NCBI GenBank assembly: GCA_017464085.1 | Contig: JAFUEE010000018.1 | Location: forward strand, 1-32,451 | Source of the DNA: Pseudomonadota bacterium | GTDB lineage: Bacteria; Myxococcota_A; Bradymonadia; UBA4248 | Direction: 5' to 3' | DNA length: 32,451 bases | In this document: positions 24,610-32,451 of the stretch, in pieces | Numbering within the stretch: position 1 is the first letter of the stretch | How the letters are laid out: every line of letters begins with the position of its first letter | Translations under genes and position numbers: made by a program | Notes under the pieces: model-generated | What the model saw: the letters and a program-made list of their open reading frames with translations, nothing else | The model's database searches: none | Told to the model about the DNA's origin: nothing

Positions 24610-25827
24610 TTACCCAAAATATTTACTATACCACATATCCCCCAAAGCAACGCCTTCCTCAGCCAATTCCTTTACAAATTCGTACTCTGAGGCTCGTTTG
24701 GCATAAGAAAATCCATCTTCACCTTTTTTAAGCACCCAAACATCATCTGGAGTAAGTGCATTCACAAAGAATGGGCTATGTGTGGTGACAAAGAATTGTC
24801 TTAAGGTTGTATTGCCTAGCATTGACTTGATTTCACCAGCCAAATCATCTAGGAAATGATGATACAATCCATTTTCAGGCTCTTCCATAAATACAAATTG
24901 ACGCGGATTTTTTTCATGTAAGAGCAAATAATAAGCAAACAACTTCAATGTTCCATCAGACATACGATTGGAATAAATTGGTTTATCAAAACCATGCTCA
25001 AAAAAGCGCAAGACCATTTGACTCGTCTCTAATTTTTTGGGCTCAATTTTTGTAATACCAGGTAGTTTTTGTTGAATACTTTCCAATACTTTCTCAAATA
25101 TTTTTGGATTATCACGATACATAAACTGAGCAACATTGTTAATGTTGTTTCCAGTTCTATTGAGATAAGATTGTGGCATCGAAGTTTGCATTTGTCTGGC
25201 AGCATCAGGAGAAAAATAGCATAAATACCAACTGTTTAAAAAATCGAGAAAACGCTCGATTCGATTATATTGTTTCATTGCTCCTAGTGTTACAATTCCA
25301 GGGCGTCGAATATCAGCAAGATCTACATCGCACTTTTCCCCCGTAATGACACCATTTTCATCTTGTCCACCTTCTGTACCAATGAAAGCATATCCCTTTC
25401 CCTTTTTAATATATAAAAAAGATAAAGGCCATCCCTTATCCTTAACACGTTGCCGCAAACGCTCTTCCAGAATATAAGGTCGACCTGTTTTATCTATATC
25501 GATCTGAAGTTCATAGGTAATAGGACGTGAGTTATTCTTTTCTCGATAGTAGATCTCAAATGAAATTGGTTCCTCAGAACCAATGGAACGCAATGCTTCA
25601 AATCCACCACGATTATTCGCTTCACAAGCATCTTCAACACCAATCCTTAAACAATCCGAAATGAAGCCGAAAACATCGGCCATTGTACTTTTACCACTAC
25701 CACATGAACCAATGACTGCGGTCAGATTGCCAAGAGGCTTTCCTGATTGATTGGAAAATGTTTTTCCCAATACGACATCTTTAAGCACACCATAATTCTT
25801 AATCTGAATGCCTTCGATTCTCGCCAT
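24610..25827 (-). CDS. AAA (ABC-type) ATPase of a defence pair
   Basis: The 405-residue SMC/OLD-like ATPase has Walker A GSCGSGKST (residues 40-48), a long insert between the two halves, an ABC-like signature SDGTLKLFAY (290-299), Walker B FVFMEEPENGL (311-321) and the H-loop TTHSPFF (348-354). This is the AAA_21-type layout found in OLD, PARIS and similar anti-phage systems, but without a fused TOPRIM domain; the neighbouring DUF4276 protein supplies one. GGAG lies ten bases before the ATG at 25827 and a TTG at 25848 is a possible earlier start. It lies 54 bases downstream of the restriction-modification gene on the same strand. It probably senses infection and controls the nuclease. Confidence 0.85.
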   Translation of the reverse strand: MARIEGIQIKNYGVLKDVVLGKTFSNQSGKPLGNLTAVIGSCGSGKSTMADVFGFISDCLRIGVEDACEANNRGGFEALRSIGSEEPISFEIYYREKNNSRPITYELQIDIDKTGRPYILEERLRQRVKDKGWPLSFLYIKKGKGYAFIGTEGGQDENGVITGEKCDVDLADIRRPGIVTLGAMKQYNRIERFLDFLNSWYLCYFSPDAARQMQTSMPQSYLNRTGNNINNVAQFMYRDNPKIFEKVLESIQQKLPGITKIEPKKLETSQMVLRFFEHGFDKPIYSNRMSDGTLKLFAYYLLLHEKNPRQFVFMEEPENGLYHHFLDDLAGEIKSMLGNTTLRQFFVTTHSPFFVNALTPDDVWVLKKGEDGFSYAKRASEYEFVKELAEEGVALGDMWYSKYFG

Positions 25828-25881
25828 TTCCTTATATCTCCACTCCAATCATGACCCAATGATCCCCCTCCATCTATTGCC

Positions 25882-28800
25882 TTATACATTCACTTTTGGC
25901 AAGTTCTTGACGATGCAAACTGTCCTTACACTCACCTCAATCACGCGCATAATCAGCTCAAGGATATAGCGAGGATTGTTGTGTTCGCGGCACCAGTCGT
26001 TCGGGTCGTTTTTGATGCCGGAGTCTTTGTCGATGCTGATCTGATATTGGTCGATAATCCAGCCCAATGGCGAACGACCATTGACGATGTATTCGTGTGC
26101 TTCGGGCGGGATGTTTTTGATGGTGATATGGCCGTTGTATTTGAGTTCGGTGAAATTGCCTTTGCCCACAGGCCGGAGCTTGTCGATGATATAATTCTGC
26201 GAACCATCCTCGATGATTTGTGCCGTGGTATTCATCGGGCATTCTTCGTAATTACAATGCAAGTCGCCTAGTTCACGGCCTGCCTTCATAAAGGCAATGA
26301 AATCCTCATACCGTTCGACGAATGGTATGCGAGGCAGAGCCTTCTTGAAGTCGTTCTGATATTTCTCGCGATACGACGGGCAATGCAGGATGCCATAGAC
26401 GTAATAGAAAATATCTTCTTTCATAATTTCGTCATGCCCATACCGCTTGCGCGTTCTGTCGAGAATCCAATCCGTGATGCCCGACGTGCGGTTGTATTGA
26501 TTTGCAGAATATTCTTGTTCTTTCTGCCCCCCCCCGAACAAAGTTCGTTGTTTCTTTGTTTTTGTTGAATTATTGTTTTCTATATAGACGTAGAGGGGGA
26601 AGCATTGGGAAGTTGCATCCATTATATTCAAATCTGGGATTTCCTTTCCCATAACACAGGAAAATGTTTTTTTTGTAGAAAGTCCACAAATACAAATTGT
26701 ACGATTGCATTCTGGTCTACTATTGTAAAATTTATTAAAAAGATTTGGTATTAAACCAACACGATGATTCCATTCCCTTGAGTAGTACAACCATTGCTTA
26801 CAATATGGTCTATATAACGCTTGTACAACATTATCATCCGTAAAAATAAATTCTTTATTTTTATGTAAATCAGATAAAACATTACTACAATATTTGATTC
26901 TTGAAGGATCCATGTTGGGTTCAGATATTAAATGCAATGCCAATGCCGTCCGTTGTTCATTATAGAATAACGTCGTTTCTTTCATATTTTTAATTAAGTC
27001 TGCCTTTGAATAATTATAACACCATGCATCTCGTGCTGTCTGTACTCCAGGAGAATATTGGTCATAAAAGACTTTATCAAATTCTCCATTCTTGTCTTTT
27101 TTATCCCCAATTCTAGGATATTTATCATAATCCCCACCAAGTCGTTTATTCAGCCAATCTCCATGTTCATCAGGCATGAGTTGTTGCCAGATGAGTTTCT
27201 CTGAGGCAAGTGACTTATTATCTACTAGGAAGCTAAGTTTTTCTTCGCGGGTCATGTAATCCGCGACGGCAGCGTAATTAATGCGGCATGTATGGGGCGT
27301 TGTGGGGTGTAACCCCGCAGAGGGGGTAGCGGCGTATTTCGCTTGCGAAATAGCCGCGCAGGGGGAGACTTCCCCCTCCACAAAACTCTCCTCGCCATTT
27401 ATGGAGAGGGGCTGGGGGTGAGGTCGCTTCACTAAAAACGTCATACAAACTTTTGCACGAGAACCAGAACCAAAGATTTTACCACCTTCTTTTCGTGACA
27501 ATTCGCCTTGTGTACGTTGATCACCGCGCAAATCCAAAACATAGATGCTGTCAAATTCATCGGCGAGTGCCTTACGCATACCATTTGTAGAGTTTCCTTC
27601 TAACCAACTACCGTTTGTAATAAACCCGATCATCCCTCCATTCGGATTGCGAAAAAGACGGTCTGATGCCCAACGGAATGCACGAATGTATGAGTCATAA
27701 ACAGCATTCCTATTAGCAGACATAGAAGTGTTTACGTAAGTTTCTGCAATTCGTTTGTCTAGTTTATCGTATTTAAGGTTTTGATTATTATCATTCATAC
27801 TACCTTGCTTTGCAGAATACGGCGGATTACCGATAATGACCTGAATTGGAGCTTTGCACTGGCGTTCGATTTGTTCGGTGTTTTCCTTAAAGAGTTCGTC
27901 AATCGTGCGCTGACCGCGTTCGTAGAGTTCAAAGGTATCGGTCAGGCAGATGTTGTCGTAATTGATATATTTATCGCTGGGGTGCAGGCTGTGAAATACC
28001 GTTTCGATATTGACGTCGGCGACATAATAGGCGAGCAGGACGATTTCGTTGCAATGGAGCTCTTTGAGATATTTGCGTTTGAGGTCTTTGTCTTTGATGA
28101 TGCCCGATTGTAATAATCGCGTGATGAATGTGCCGGTGCCGACAAATGGATCGAGAATGTGGACGTTTTCATCCGATAACGAGCGACCAAATTCCTTTTG
28201 CATGAGGGCTTCGACGCTGTGGATGATGAAATCGACGCATTGCACGGGAGTATATACAATGCCGAGGCGTTGTACGGTTTTGGGAAAAGCAACGGCAAAG
28301 AAGCGATTGTATAATTCTTTGATGAGTTGCTGGCGAGCGGCGGGAGATGTGATGTCGCCGATCTGATTGCGGATGCTCGCATAGAATGAGTTGAGAATGG
28401 TTGTATCTTTTCCGAGGCCGTGTTCTTGTAGTTTTTTGACCATGCGAGCGAGTGTTTTGCTGACTGCGTTGTTATCATTGAAATGATAATCGGCAAAAAG
28501 GGCATCAAATATGGGGCCGACGATGATGTGCTGACCGAGCATTTCTGCGGCTTGCTCTGCATTGATACTATTATTAATATTCTTTTGCAGTCCTTTAAGA
28601 TAGCGGTCGAACGCCTTTTGTACATCGGGATTGCGTTCGATTATATCATTCATGTGCGCGATAATATCGAGGGCGACTTTGCCGACATCGGATGCCCAGC
28701 CTTCCCAATAGTTGCGGGTGCCAACCTTGTCCACGAGTTTTGCGAATATCTTTTGCTGGTCGGGCTCAAAGAGTTCGAGCTGACGGGCAATGCGCACTTT

Positions 28801-31005
28801 TGCCTTTTCTTCATCGCTCATTTGCAGATTGTCAGCGTTGTCTTCGACGGGATTTCTTTGGTTGCCAGTTGTACCGACGATGAATTTGCCGGATTCTGAA
28901 TCATACGTGCCGGGTTTAGCCTTGAAATCCGCAGATTCTGCCATGTTCAAGCGTATCGCATTGACCTGCGCATTGAAGTTTTCATCATGTGACCGAAGTG
29001 CACAAAGGACGCTCCAAACCTCTTTGAATCGGTCGCTTTCCTCAAGCGCTTCGTTGATATTTTCGCCGGGACGCAATGCCACAGGCAGAATGATATAACC
29101 GTACTTTTTGCCGCCTTCCTCGCCACGCCTAAAGTTGCGCATCACACGACCGACCGATTGTACAATGTCGATTTGGGATTTCTTGGGTGCCATGAATACC
29201 ACGGCATCGAGTGCAGGTACGTCCACGCCCTCGGAGAGACAGCGGACGTTCGAGACGACGCGGCAGACGTTCGATTTGGTCTCTGTGCCATCCTCACCGG
29301 CGAGCCATGACAGGATTGCATTGCGTTCACTGGTGTTCATTGAACCATCGACGTGTTTGGCTTCGATGGAAACGTATTTGAGGCGTTCTTCGGCAGATTC
29401 CTTGGATTTGAGATACAGCTTGGAGACTTCAGGGAACATCGCTTCGATATTTTTCGACGAACCAAGTTTTTCGACGCTCCCGATTTCAGTGGTAAAAACA
29501 AGTGCGCGCGTGCACGGTTTCGGGTCTTCGGCAAGCATTTTGCCGCCGTCTCCAACGAGTTGTTTGGAAAGACCGTGGATTGCACCGACAAGGCGTGTGG
29601 CTGTGGGCAAATCCAGCAATTTGTCGGCTCTCTCAAATCCCGAAACCACTTTGTCTGGCAGGTCTTTGGGATCAACCGTGAGAATGATGACCTTGTAATC
29701 GCTCAGGCATCCGAGGTTTACGGCCTGACCGAACGAAATACGAGCGATTTCCTCACCGTATGTTTCGACATCATCCATCGAGCAAACCACAGCATCCGAA
29801 GTGAGCTTCTTTGCATCGGCTTTTGCGTTGACCGTGTAAATACGCGGGGTTGCGGTCATGTACAGCCGTTTTTTGCCCTGAATGAAACCGGTGTCATGGA
29901 TCCTCATAAAGCTGGATTCAAGCCCCTCTTTAGCCGCGCCAGTCGTGCGATGGGCTTCATCGCAGATAATCATATCGAAAACACCAAATTCGCCATTTGT
30001 TTCACTTAAAACAGCCTGTTGCGCATCTGCAACGACCTGCAATGACTGGTACGTCGTGAACACGACCGACATGCCTTCCCGATGCATCTGTTGAGCGGCA
30101 AGCATCCTTTCTTTAATAGAAGTGACCGAAGTTGTCGCAGGGAGCGGCGAATCAATGGAGGCATCATCCGTCGTATCGAGTTCACCAGAGGCTGTCTTGG
30201 TTTTCTTTTCGAGCGCGCGATTATCAGAGCAGACACCGATGGCGAATAAAGGGGCAAGGGTACTGTCGTTATCATTATAAACCGCGTTTTCTGCCCAAGA
30301 TTGATATGTCTGGCCAAGTAGAGCAATAGACGGCACGCAATATAGAATGAGACTGCCGCTTGTGCCTGCGACATCTTCAGCAATACGCTGCGCTGTAAGC
30401 GTCTTGCCAGTTCCACAGGCCATAATGACCTTGCCACGCTCGTGATTCTTAAAATGCGCTTCTGCCCTATGTACGACTTCTTTCTGATAATCACGAAGTT
30501 GCTTGGGAGCAATGCGAGCCTCTTTGCCTTGAACAATAGCATCCCAATCGACATTAGAACTCGCTAAAACGCTCATGCTGATGCGGGTAAAGTTGTCACG
30601 TCCATGGACATATTTTTCAGCATTTTTGCCCCAAACGGCATCGGTATCGACCCAGACAAAACGCGCGAACGTGTGCTCCTTGCGATCGAACGTGAATTTC
30701 CATCCTTGATGCCCAAGAAAATGCGCCACTTCGTCTTCGTCAATGCGGGAACTCTTGTTGTAGAACTTGCATTGAACTGCCCAGAACTCCCCGTCGTTCA
30801 TCTCTAATACGAGGTCGATGCCCAAATCATTCGCCTCATTGCCGATAGCTTTGGCGAAATCCGCCCAGAGCCATCCGCGCTTTACGTCATAAAGTGGCGT
30901 CGCTAAAAACCAGCGCAGGACAAGGATTTCGAACCTGGTTCCCGCGTGTTTGGCATTGATCGAAGTGATGCGCATATTTTGGATGATTTGGCTGAATGAC
31001 TGCAT
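25882..31005 (-). CDS. Type ISP-like single-chain restriction-modification enzyme
   Basis: The 1707-residue protein joins all restriction and modification functions. Residues 20-150 form an Mrr-like PD-(D/E)XK nuclease (D64 in GIDLVLEM, Q78/K80 in WAVQCKFY). Residues 170-640 are a superfamily 2 translocase (ACGTGKT 196-202, DEAH 349-352, TATPR 384-388, QSVGRVMR 616-623). An N6-adenine methylase follows (DPFVGTGTF 952-960, NPPY 1060-1063), then a C-terminal target-recognition region. The order is that of LlaBIII-type Type ISP enzymes, which methylate one strand and translocate before cutting. GAGG lies ten bases before the ATG. Two oddities: a 46-residue insertion (1194-1239) and a G9 tract at codons 1491-1493. 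No separate methylase or specificity gene is nearby. Confidence 0.92.
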   Translation of the reverse strand: MQSFSQIIQNMRITSINAKHAGTRFEILVLRWFLATPLYDVKRGWLWADFAKAIGNEANDLGIDLVLEMNDGEFWAVQCKFYNKSSRIDEDEVAHFLGHQGWKFTFDRKEHTFARFVWVDTDAVWGKNAEKYVHGRDNFTRISMSVLASSNVDWDAIVQGKEARIAPKQLRDYQKEVVHRAEAHFKNHERGKVIMACGTGKTLTAQRIAEDVAGTSGSLILYCVPSIALLGQTYQSWAENAVYNDNDSTLAPLFAIGVCSDNRALEKKTKTASGELDTTDDASIDSPLPATTSVTSIKERMLAAQQMHREGMSVVFTTYQSLQVVADAQQAVLSETNGEFGVFDMIICDEAHRTTGAAKEGLESSFMRIHDTGFIQGKKRLYMTATPRIYTVNAKADAKKLTSDAVVCSMDDVETYGEEIARISFGQAVNLGCLSDYKVIILTVDPKDLPDKVVSGFERADKLLDLPTATRLVGAIHGLSKQLVGDGGKMLAEDPKPCTRALVFTTEIGSVEKLGSSKNIEAMFPEVSKLYLKSKESAEERLKYVSIEAKHVDGSMNTSERNAILSWLAGEDGTETKSNVCRVVSNVRCLSEGVDVPALDAVVFMAPKKSQIDIVQSVGRVMRNFRRGEEGGKKYGYIILPVALRPGENINEALEESDRFKEVWSVLCALRSHDENFNAQVNAIRLNMAESADFKAKPGTYDSESGKFIVGTTGNQRNPVEDNADNLQMSDEEKAKVRIARQLELFEPDQQKIFAKLVDKVGTRNYWEGWASDVGKVALDIIAHMNDIIERNPDVQKAFDRYLKGLQKNINNSINAEQAAEMLGQHIIVGPIFDALFADYHFNDNNAVSKTLARMVKKLQEHGLGKDTTILNSFYASIRNQIGDITSPAARQQLIKELYNRFFAVAFPKTVQRLGIVYTPVQCVDFIIHSVEALMQKEFGRSLSDENVHILDPFVGTGTFITRLLQSGIIKDKDLKRKYLKELHCNEIVLLAYYVADVNIETVFHSLHPSDKYINYDNICLTDTFELYERGQRTIDELFKENTEQIERQCKAPIQVIIGNPPYSAKQGSMNDNNQNLKYDKLDKRIAETYVNTSMSANRNAVYDSYIRAFRWASDRLFRNPNGGMIGFITNGSWLEGNSTNGMRKALADEFDSIYVLDLRGDQRTQGELSRKEGGKIFGSGSRAKVCMTFLVKRPHPQPLSINGEESFVEGEVSPCAAISQAKYAATPSAGLHPTTPHTCRINYAAVADYMTREEKLSFLVDNKSLASEKLIWQQLMPDEHGDWLNKRLGGDYDKYPRIGDKKDKNGEFDKVFYDQYSPGVQTARDAWCYNYSKADLIKNMKETTLFYNEQRTALALHLISEPNMDPSRIKYCSNVLSDLHKNKEFIFTDDNVVQALYRPYCKQWLYYSREWNHRVGLIPNLFNKFYNSRPECNRTICICGLSTKKTFSCVMGKEIPDLNIMDATSQCFPLYVYIENNNSTKTKKQRTLFGGGQKEQEYSANQYNRTSGITDWILDRTRKRYGHDEIMKEDIFYYVYGILHCPSYREKYQNDFKKALPRIPFVERYEDFIAFMKAGRELGDLHCNYEECPMNTTAQIIEDGSQNYIIDKLRPVGKGNFTELKYNGHITIKNIPPEAHEYIVNGRSPLGWIIDQYQISIDKDSGIKNDPNDWCREHNNPRYILELIMRVIEVSVRTVCIVKNLPKVNV
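26527..26535 (-). repeat. Poly-G (G9) tract in the restriction-modification gene
   Basis: Nine C on the plus strand are nine G in the coding strand, read as three Gly codons after Phe in TLFGGGQKE. Gain or loss of one base would shift the frame in the C-terminal target-recognition region, about 215 codons before the stop. Confidence 0.9.
27289..27426 (-). repeat. 138-bp palindrome cluster inserted in frame
   Basis: The 46-codon segment (residues 1194-1239) separates the methylase from the target-recognition part and is made of hairpins: CTCTCC/GGAGAG (27386-27408), AGGGGGA/TCCCCCT (27360-27377), a bulged palindrome with GCGGC/GCCGC and TATTTCGC/GCGAAATA and unpaired G27334 (27329-27357), and GGGGT/ACCCC (27304-27316). 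It begins RPHPQPLSINGE, the read-through of a widespread intergenic palindrome. Frame and stop-freedom are kept. Confidence 0.8.
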
Positions 31006-31095
31006 TTGTGTGGTTCCTCAAGTCTAGGTGGCAAACGGCCCACCAACGCTTTTAGATTACCACAAAATAACGTGTTTCAAAACGGAAACAATTAA

Positions 31096-31338
31096 ATGTT
31101 CGCCCGCATCGAAGGCATCCTCCCCGCCCCCGAATCCTCACACGCCATCAAGGCCGCTATCGACGAGGCCATCAAGTGCAAAGAAACCGGCGAAGCCAAA
31201 AACATCGTCTTCGGCCTCACAGGCACCGGCTACTTCGACATGGTCGCCTACGGCCAGTTCAACGACGGCAAAATGTCCGACTTCATCCCCTCCGACGAAG
31301 ACATCGCCAAGAGCATCGCACAATTGCCGAAGATTTAA
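31096..31338 (+). pseudogene. Second copy of the trpB 3' end (80 codons)
   Basis: The segment encodes MFARIEGILPAPESS to the stop and aligns without gaps to codons 378-457 of trpB. I count 19 base differences in 243, most at third positions, and only three residue changes (L to I, A to E, V to I). Both copies therefore diverged while coding. The 5' part of trpB is missing and the similarity starts abruptly at the ATG codon. It has no good ribosome binding site and would lack the PLP lysine, so it is a remnant, not a working enzyme. It marks the right edge of the defence cassette. Confidence 0.85.
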
Positions 31339-31626
31339 TTGTTATTTGTTTACGCGGGCTATCGGCTGCGCCGATACGCCCCGCGCATCGGCCTATGCGC
31401 CTGTGGCGCATACGGCCTTGTGTGCCACACAATCATTATTGCATTTCTATAGATGCATGAGAACTATCGCAACATGCAAAAGGATCATAACAAAAAGAGT
31501 TTATCTCCCCCCTAGTATATGCTATAGTATGTATACAGTCTGAGAATGCGACATTGAGCGGAGGATTGTGTCTTTGCTCAATATCAGTTCTCAAGAATGC
31601 AAATCATTGATATAAGGGAGATTATT
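31339..31626. other. Intergenic region before rmuC
   Basis: It holds the two palindromes at 31354-31417, a perfect inverted repeat TTGTGTG-C-CACACAA (31418-31432) and an AT-rich stretch. A weak promoter may be TTTATC (31500-31505) with TATAGT (31523-31528) at 17-base spacing. No gene is seen. Confidence 0.4.
31354..31417. repeat. Two bulged palindromes after the trpB remnant
   Basis: Copy 1: GGGC (31356-31359) pairs with GCCC (31378-31381), C31377 is unpaired, and TATCGGC pairs with GCCGATA around TGC. Copy 2: GGCC (31390-31393) pairs with GGCC (31414-31417), C31413 is unpaired, and TATGCGCC pairs with GGCGCATA around TGT. Copy 2 sits at nearly the same distance from its stop codon as the palindrome 23763-23788 does from the trpB stop. 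Confidence 0.75.
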
Positions 31627-32451
31627 ATGGAAATTGTGCTTTTGGTCTGTTGCGGAATAAACATTATCCTGTTGCTACTAGTTCTTTGGTTTGTCACCAG
31701 AAAACATGGAACTGCAGAACTTGAAAAACAGATTGCCTTGCTAAAAGATACGACTACAGAGGGAAACCGCCAGCTTATGGATCAAATCGCTCGACAGAGC
31801 GAGTCGACGCTTAGTCAGTTTTCTGTTCTTGGGGATGGTTTGCGAACTTCTTTGGATCGTCAACAAAGCAAACTTGAAGAAGGCTTCAGTCGATTTAGGT
31901 CAGACATGGATAGTCTTCGTAAAGAAACAGGCAAACAATTAACTGAAGTTAATAGCGTTGTGACTGAGAAATTACAGTCAATCCTTGATCGCAAATTAAA
32001 TGAAGCTTTCGACACAATCGTGAAGAATATGTCGGATCTGGGAAAGGGATTAAACGATGCTCAGGAACGACATCAAAAAGCCAGTGTGGAAAGACTCGCG
32101 TCTCTTGAGGCTGAATTCACAAACATACGAAGTGATATTGTGGACTCAATGGAAAAAATGCGCACCAGCAATTCAGACAACCTTGAGAGGCTTCAAACTG
32201 AATTTACGAACATCAGAAATGATATTTTGAATTCGATGGAAAAAGTTCAATCGATACTGGATCGCAAACTCAACGAAACATTTGATACTGTTGTCAAAAA
32301 CATGTCTGACCTCGGAAAAGGCTTAAATGACGCTCAAGAACGTCAGCAAAATGCAACAGTCGAACAGCTGAAGTCTCTTGAAACAGAATTTAAGAATATT
32401 CGTGAGGCATTTCTAAATTCAATGGAGAGCATGCAGGCTGTTCTGGATCGC
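31627..32451 (+). CDS. rmuC: RmuC-like DNA recombination protein (N-terminal part, cut by window edge)
   Basis: The frame is open for 275 codons to the end of the window. It starts with one membrane segment (residues 4-23) followed by a long coiled coil rich in Glu, Lys, Gln and Leu. RKLNE-(A/T)-FDT-(I/V)-VKNMSDLGKGL matches the RmuC coiled-coil region before the nuclease-like RmuC domain, which would lie beyond the window. RmuC limits inversion and recombination at repeats in E. coli. AAGGGAG lies six bases before the ATG at 31627. A segment of about 90 codons (SILDRKLNE to GLNDAQER and on to NSMEK) is repeated in tandem, so the coiled coil is longer than usual. Assignment depends on the missing C-terminus. 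Confidence 0.7.
   Translation, partial: MEIVLLVCCGINIILLLLVLWFVTRKHGTAELEKQIALLKDTTTEGNRQLMDQIARQSESTLSQFSVLGDGLRTSLDRQQSKLEEGFSRFRSDMDSLRKETGKQLTEVNSVVTEKLQSILDRKLNEAFDTIVKNMSDLGKGLNDAQERHQKASVERLASLEAEFTNIRSDIVDSMEKMRTSNSDNLERLQTEFTNIRNDILNSMEKVQSILDRKLNETFDTVVKNMSDLGKGLNDAQERQQNATVEQLKSLETEFKNIREAFLNSMESMQAVLDR

Noticed and set aside
31096..31338. The trpB fragment as an independent small gene
   Set aside because: It aligns without gaps to the trpB C-terminus, lacks the PLP lysine and any good ribosome binding site, and begins abruptly at an internal Met codon.
1..32451. tRNA or rRNA genes
   Set aside because: I looked for T-loop and acceptor patterns in the intergenic regions and saw none; the hairpins found do not form cloverleaves.

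Overview
The window is chromosomal DNA of a Gram-negative, probably anaerobic bacterium. It encodes an outer-membrane beta-barrel ending in Phe, a cysteine-rich lipoprotein, a complete frdABCD quinol:fumarate reductase and a fermentative D-lactate dehydrogenase. GlnS is present. The very long lipoprotein built of repeated Cys modules resembles those of Myxococcota/Bradymonadota-type deltaproteobacteria; this placement is a guess. Most genes are C-ending and fairly GC-rich. The segment from about 23.9 to 31.1 kb, and rmuC after it, is visibly more AT-rich.

Layout: a gene tail (2-88); an outer-membrane barrel and glnS on the minus strand (393-3878); a plus-strand operon of a membrane-anchored BtuF-like binding protein with a GldA/GldF-like ABC exporter (4031-6508); an Rpn-family nuclease gene with a strong internal start and a 24-bp repeat array (6803-7930); minus-strand suhB-like, LOG-family and ankyrin genes (8087-10975); frdABCD (11357-14703), convergent with ldhA (14842-15891); the 1172-residue Cys-module lipoprotein (16054-19572); an SH3b-NlpC/P60 protein (19897-21099); a 1.2 kb region without a convincing gene; a TrpB2-type tryptophan synthase beta chain (22332-23705); a minus-strand defence cassette of a Type ISP-like restriction-modification protein, an AAA ATPase and a DUF4276/TOPRIM protein (23946-31005); a second, diverged copy of the last 80 codons of trpB (31096-31338); and the start of rmuC, cut by the window edge.

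The most notable signals are these. (1) The defence cassette lies between two trpB 3' ends that differ mostly at synonymous sites, so it looks like an island inserted at trpB. (2) The restriction-modification gene carries an uninterrupted G9 tract, a likely phase-variation switch, and a 46-codon in-frame insertion made of palindromes. (3) The Rpn gene has an internal Shine-Dalgarno and ATG just before its repeat-bearing C-terminal part, the layout of the gene-within-gene Rpn toxin-antitoxin systems. (4) About fifteen short palindromes share a fixed TAT/ATA core and one unpaired C (G in the opposite orientation), while their stems differ from copy to copy with pairing kept. They form an apparently undescribed REP-like family.

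The metabolic genes suggest mixed-acid fermentation with fumarate respiration. The accessory genes (Rpn, Type ISP, AAA-TOPRIM) suggest phage pressure. All functional statements rest on motif reading; no searches were run.
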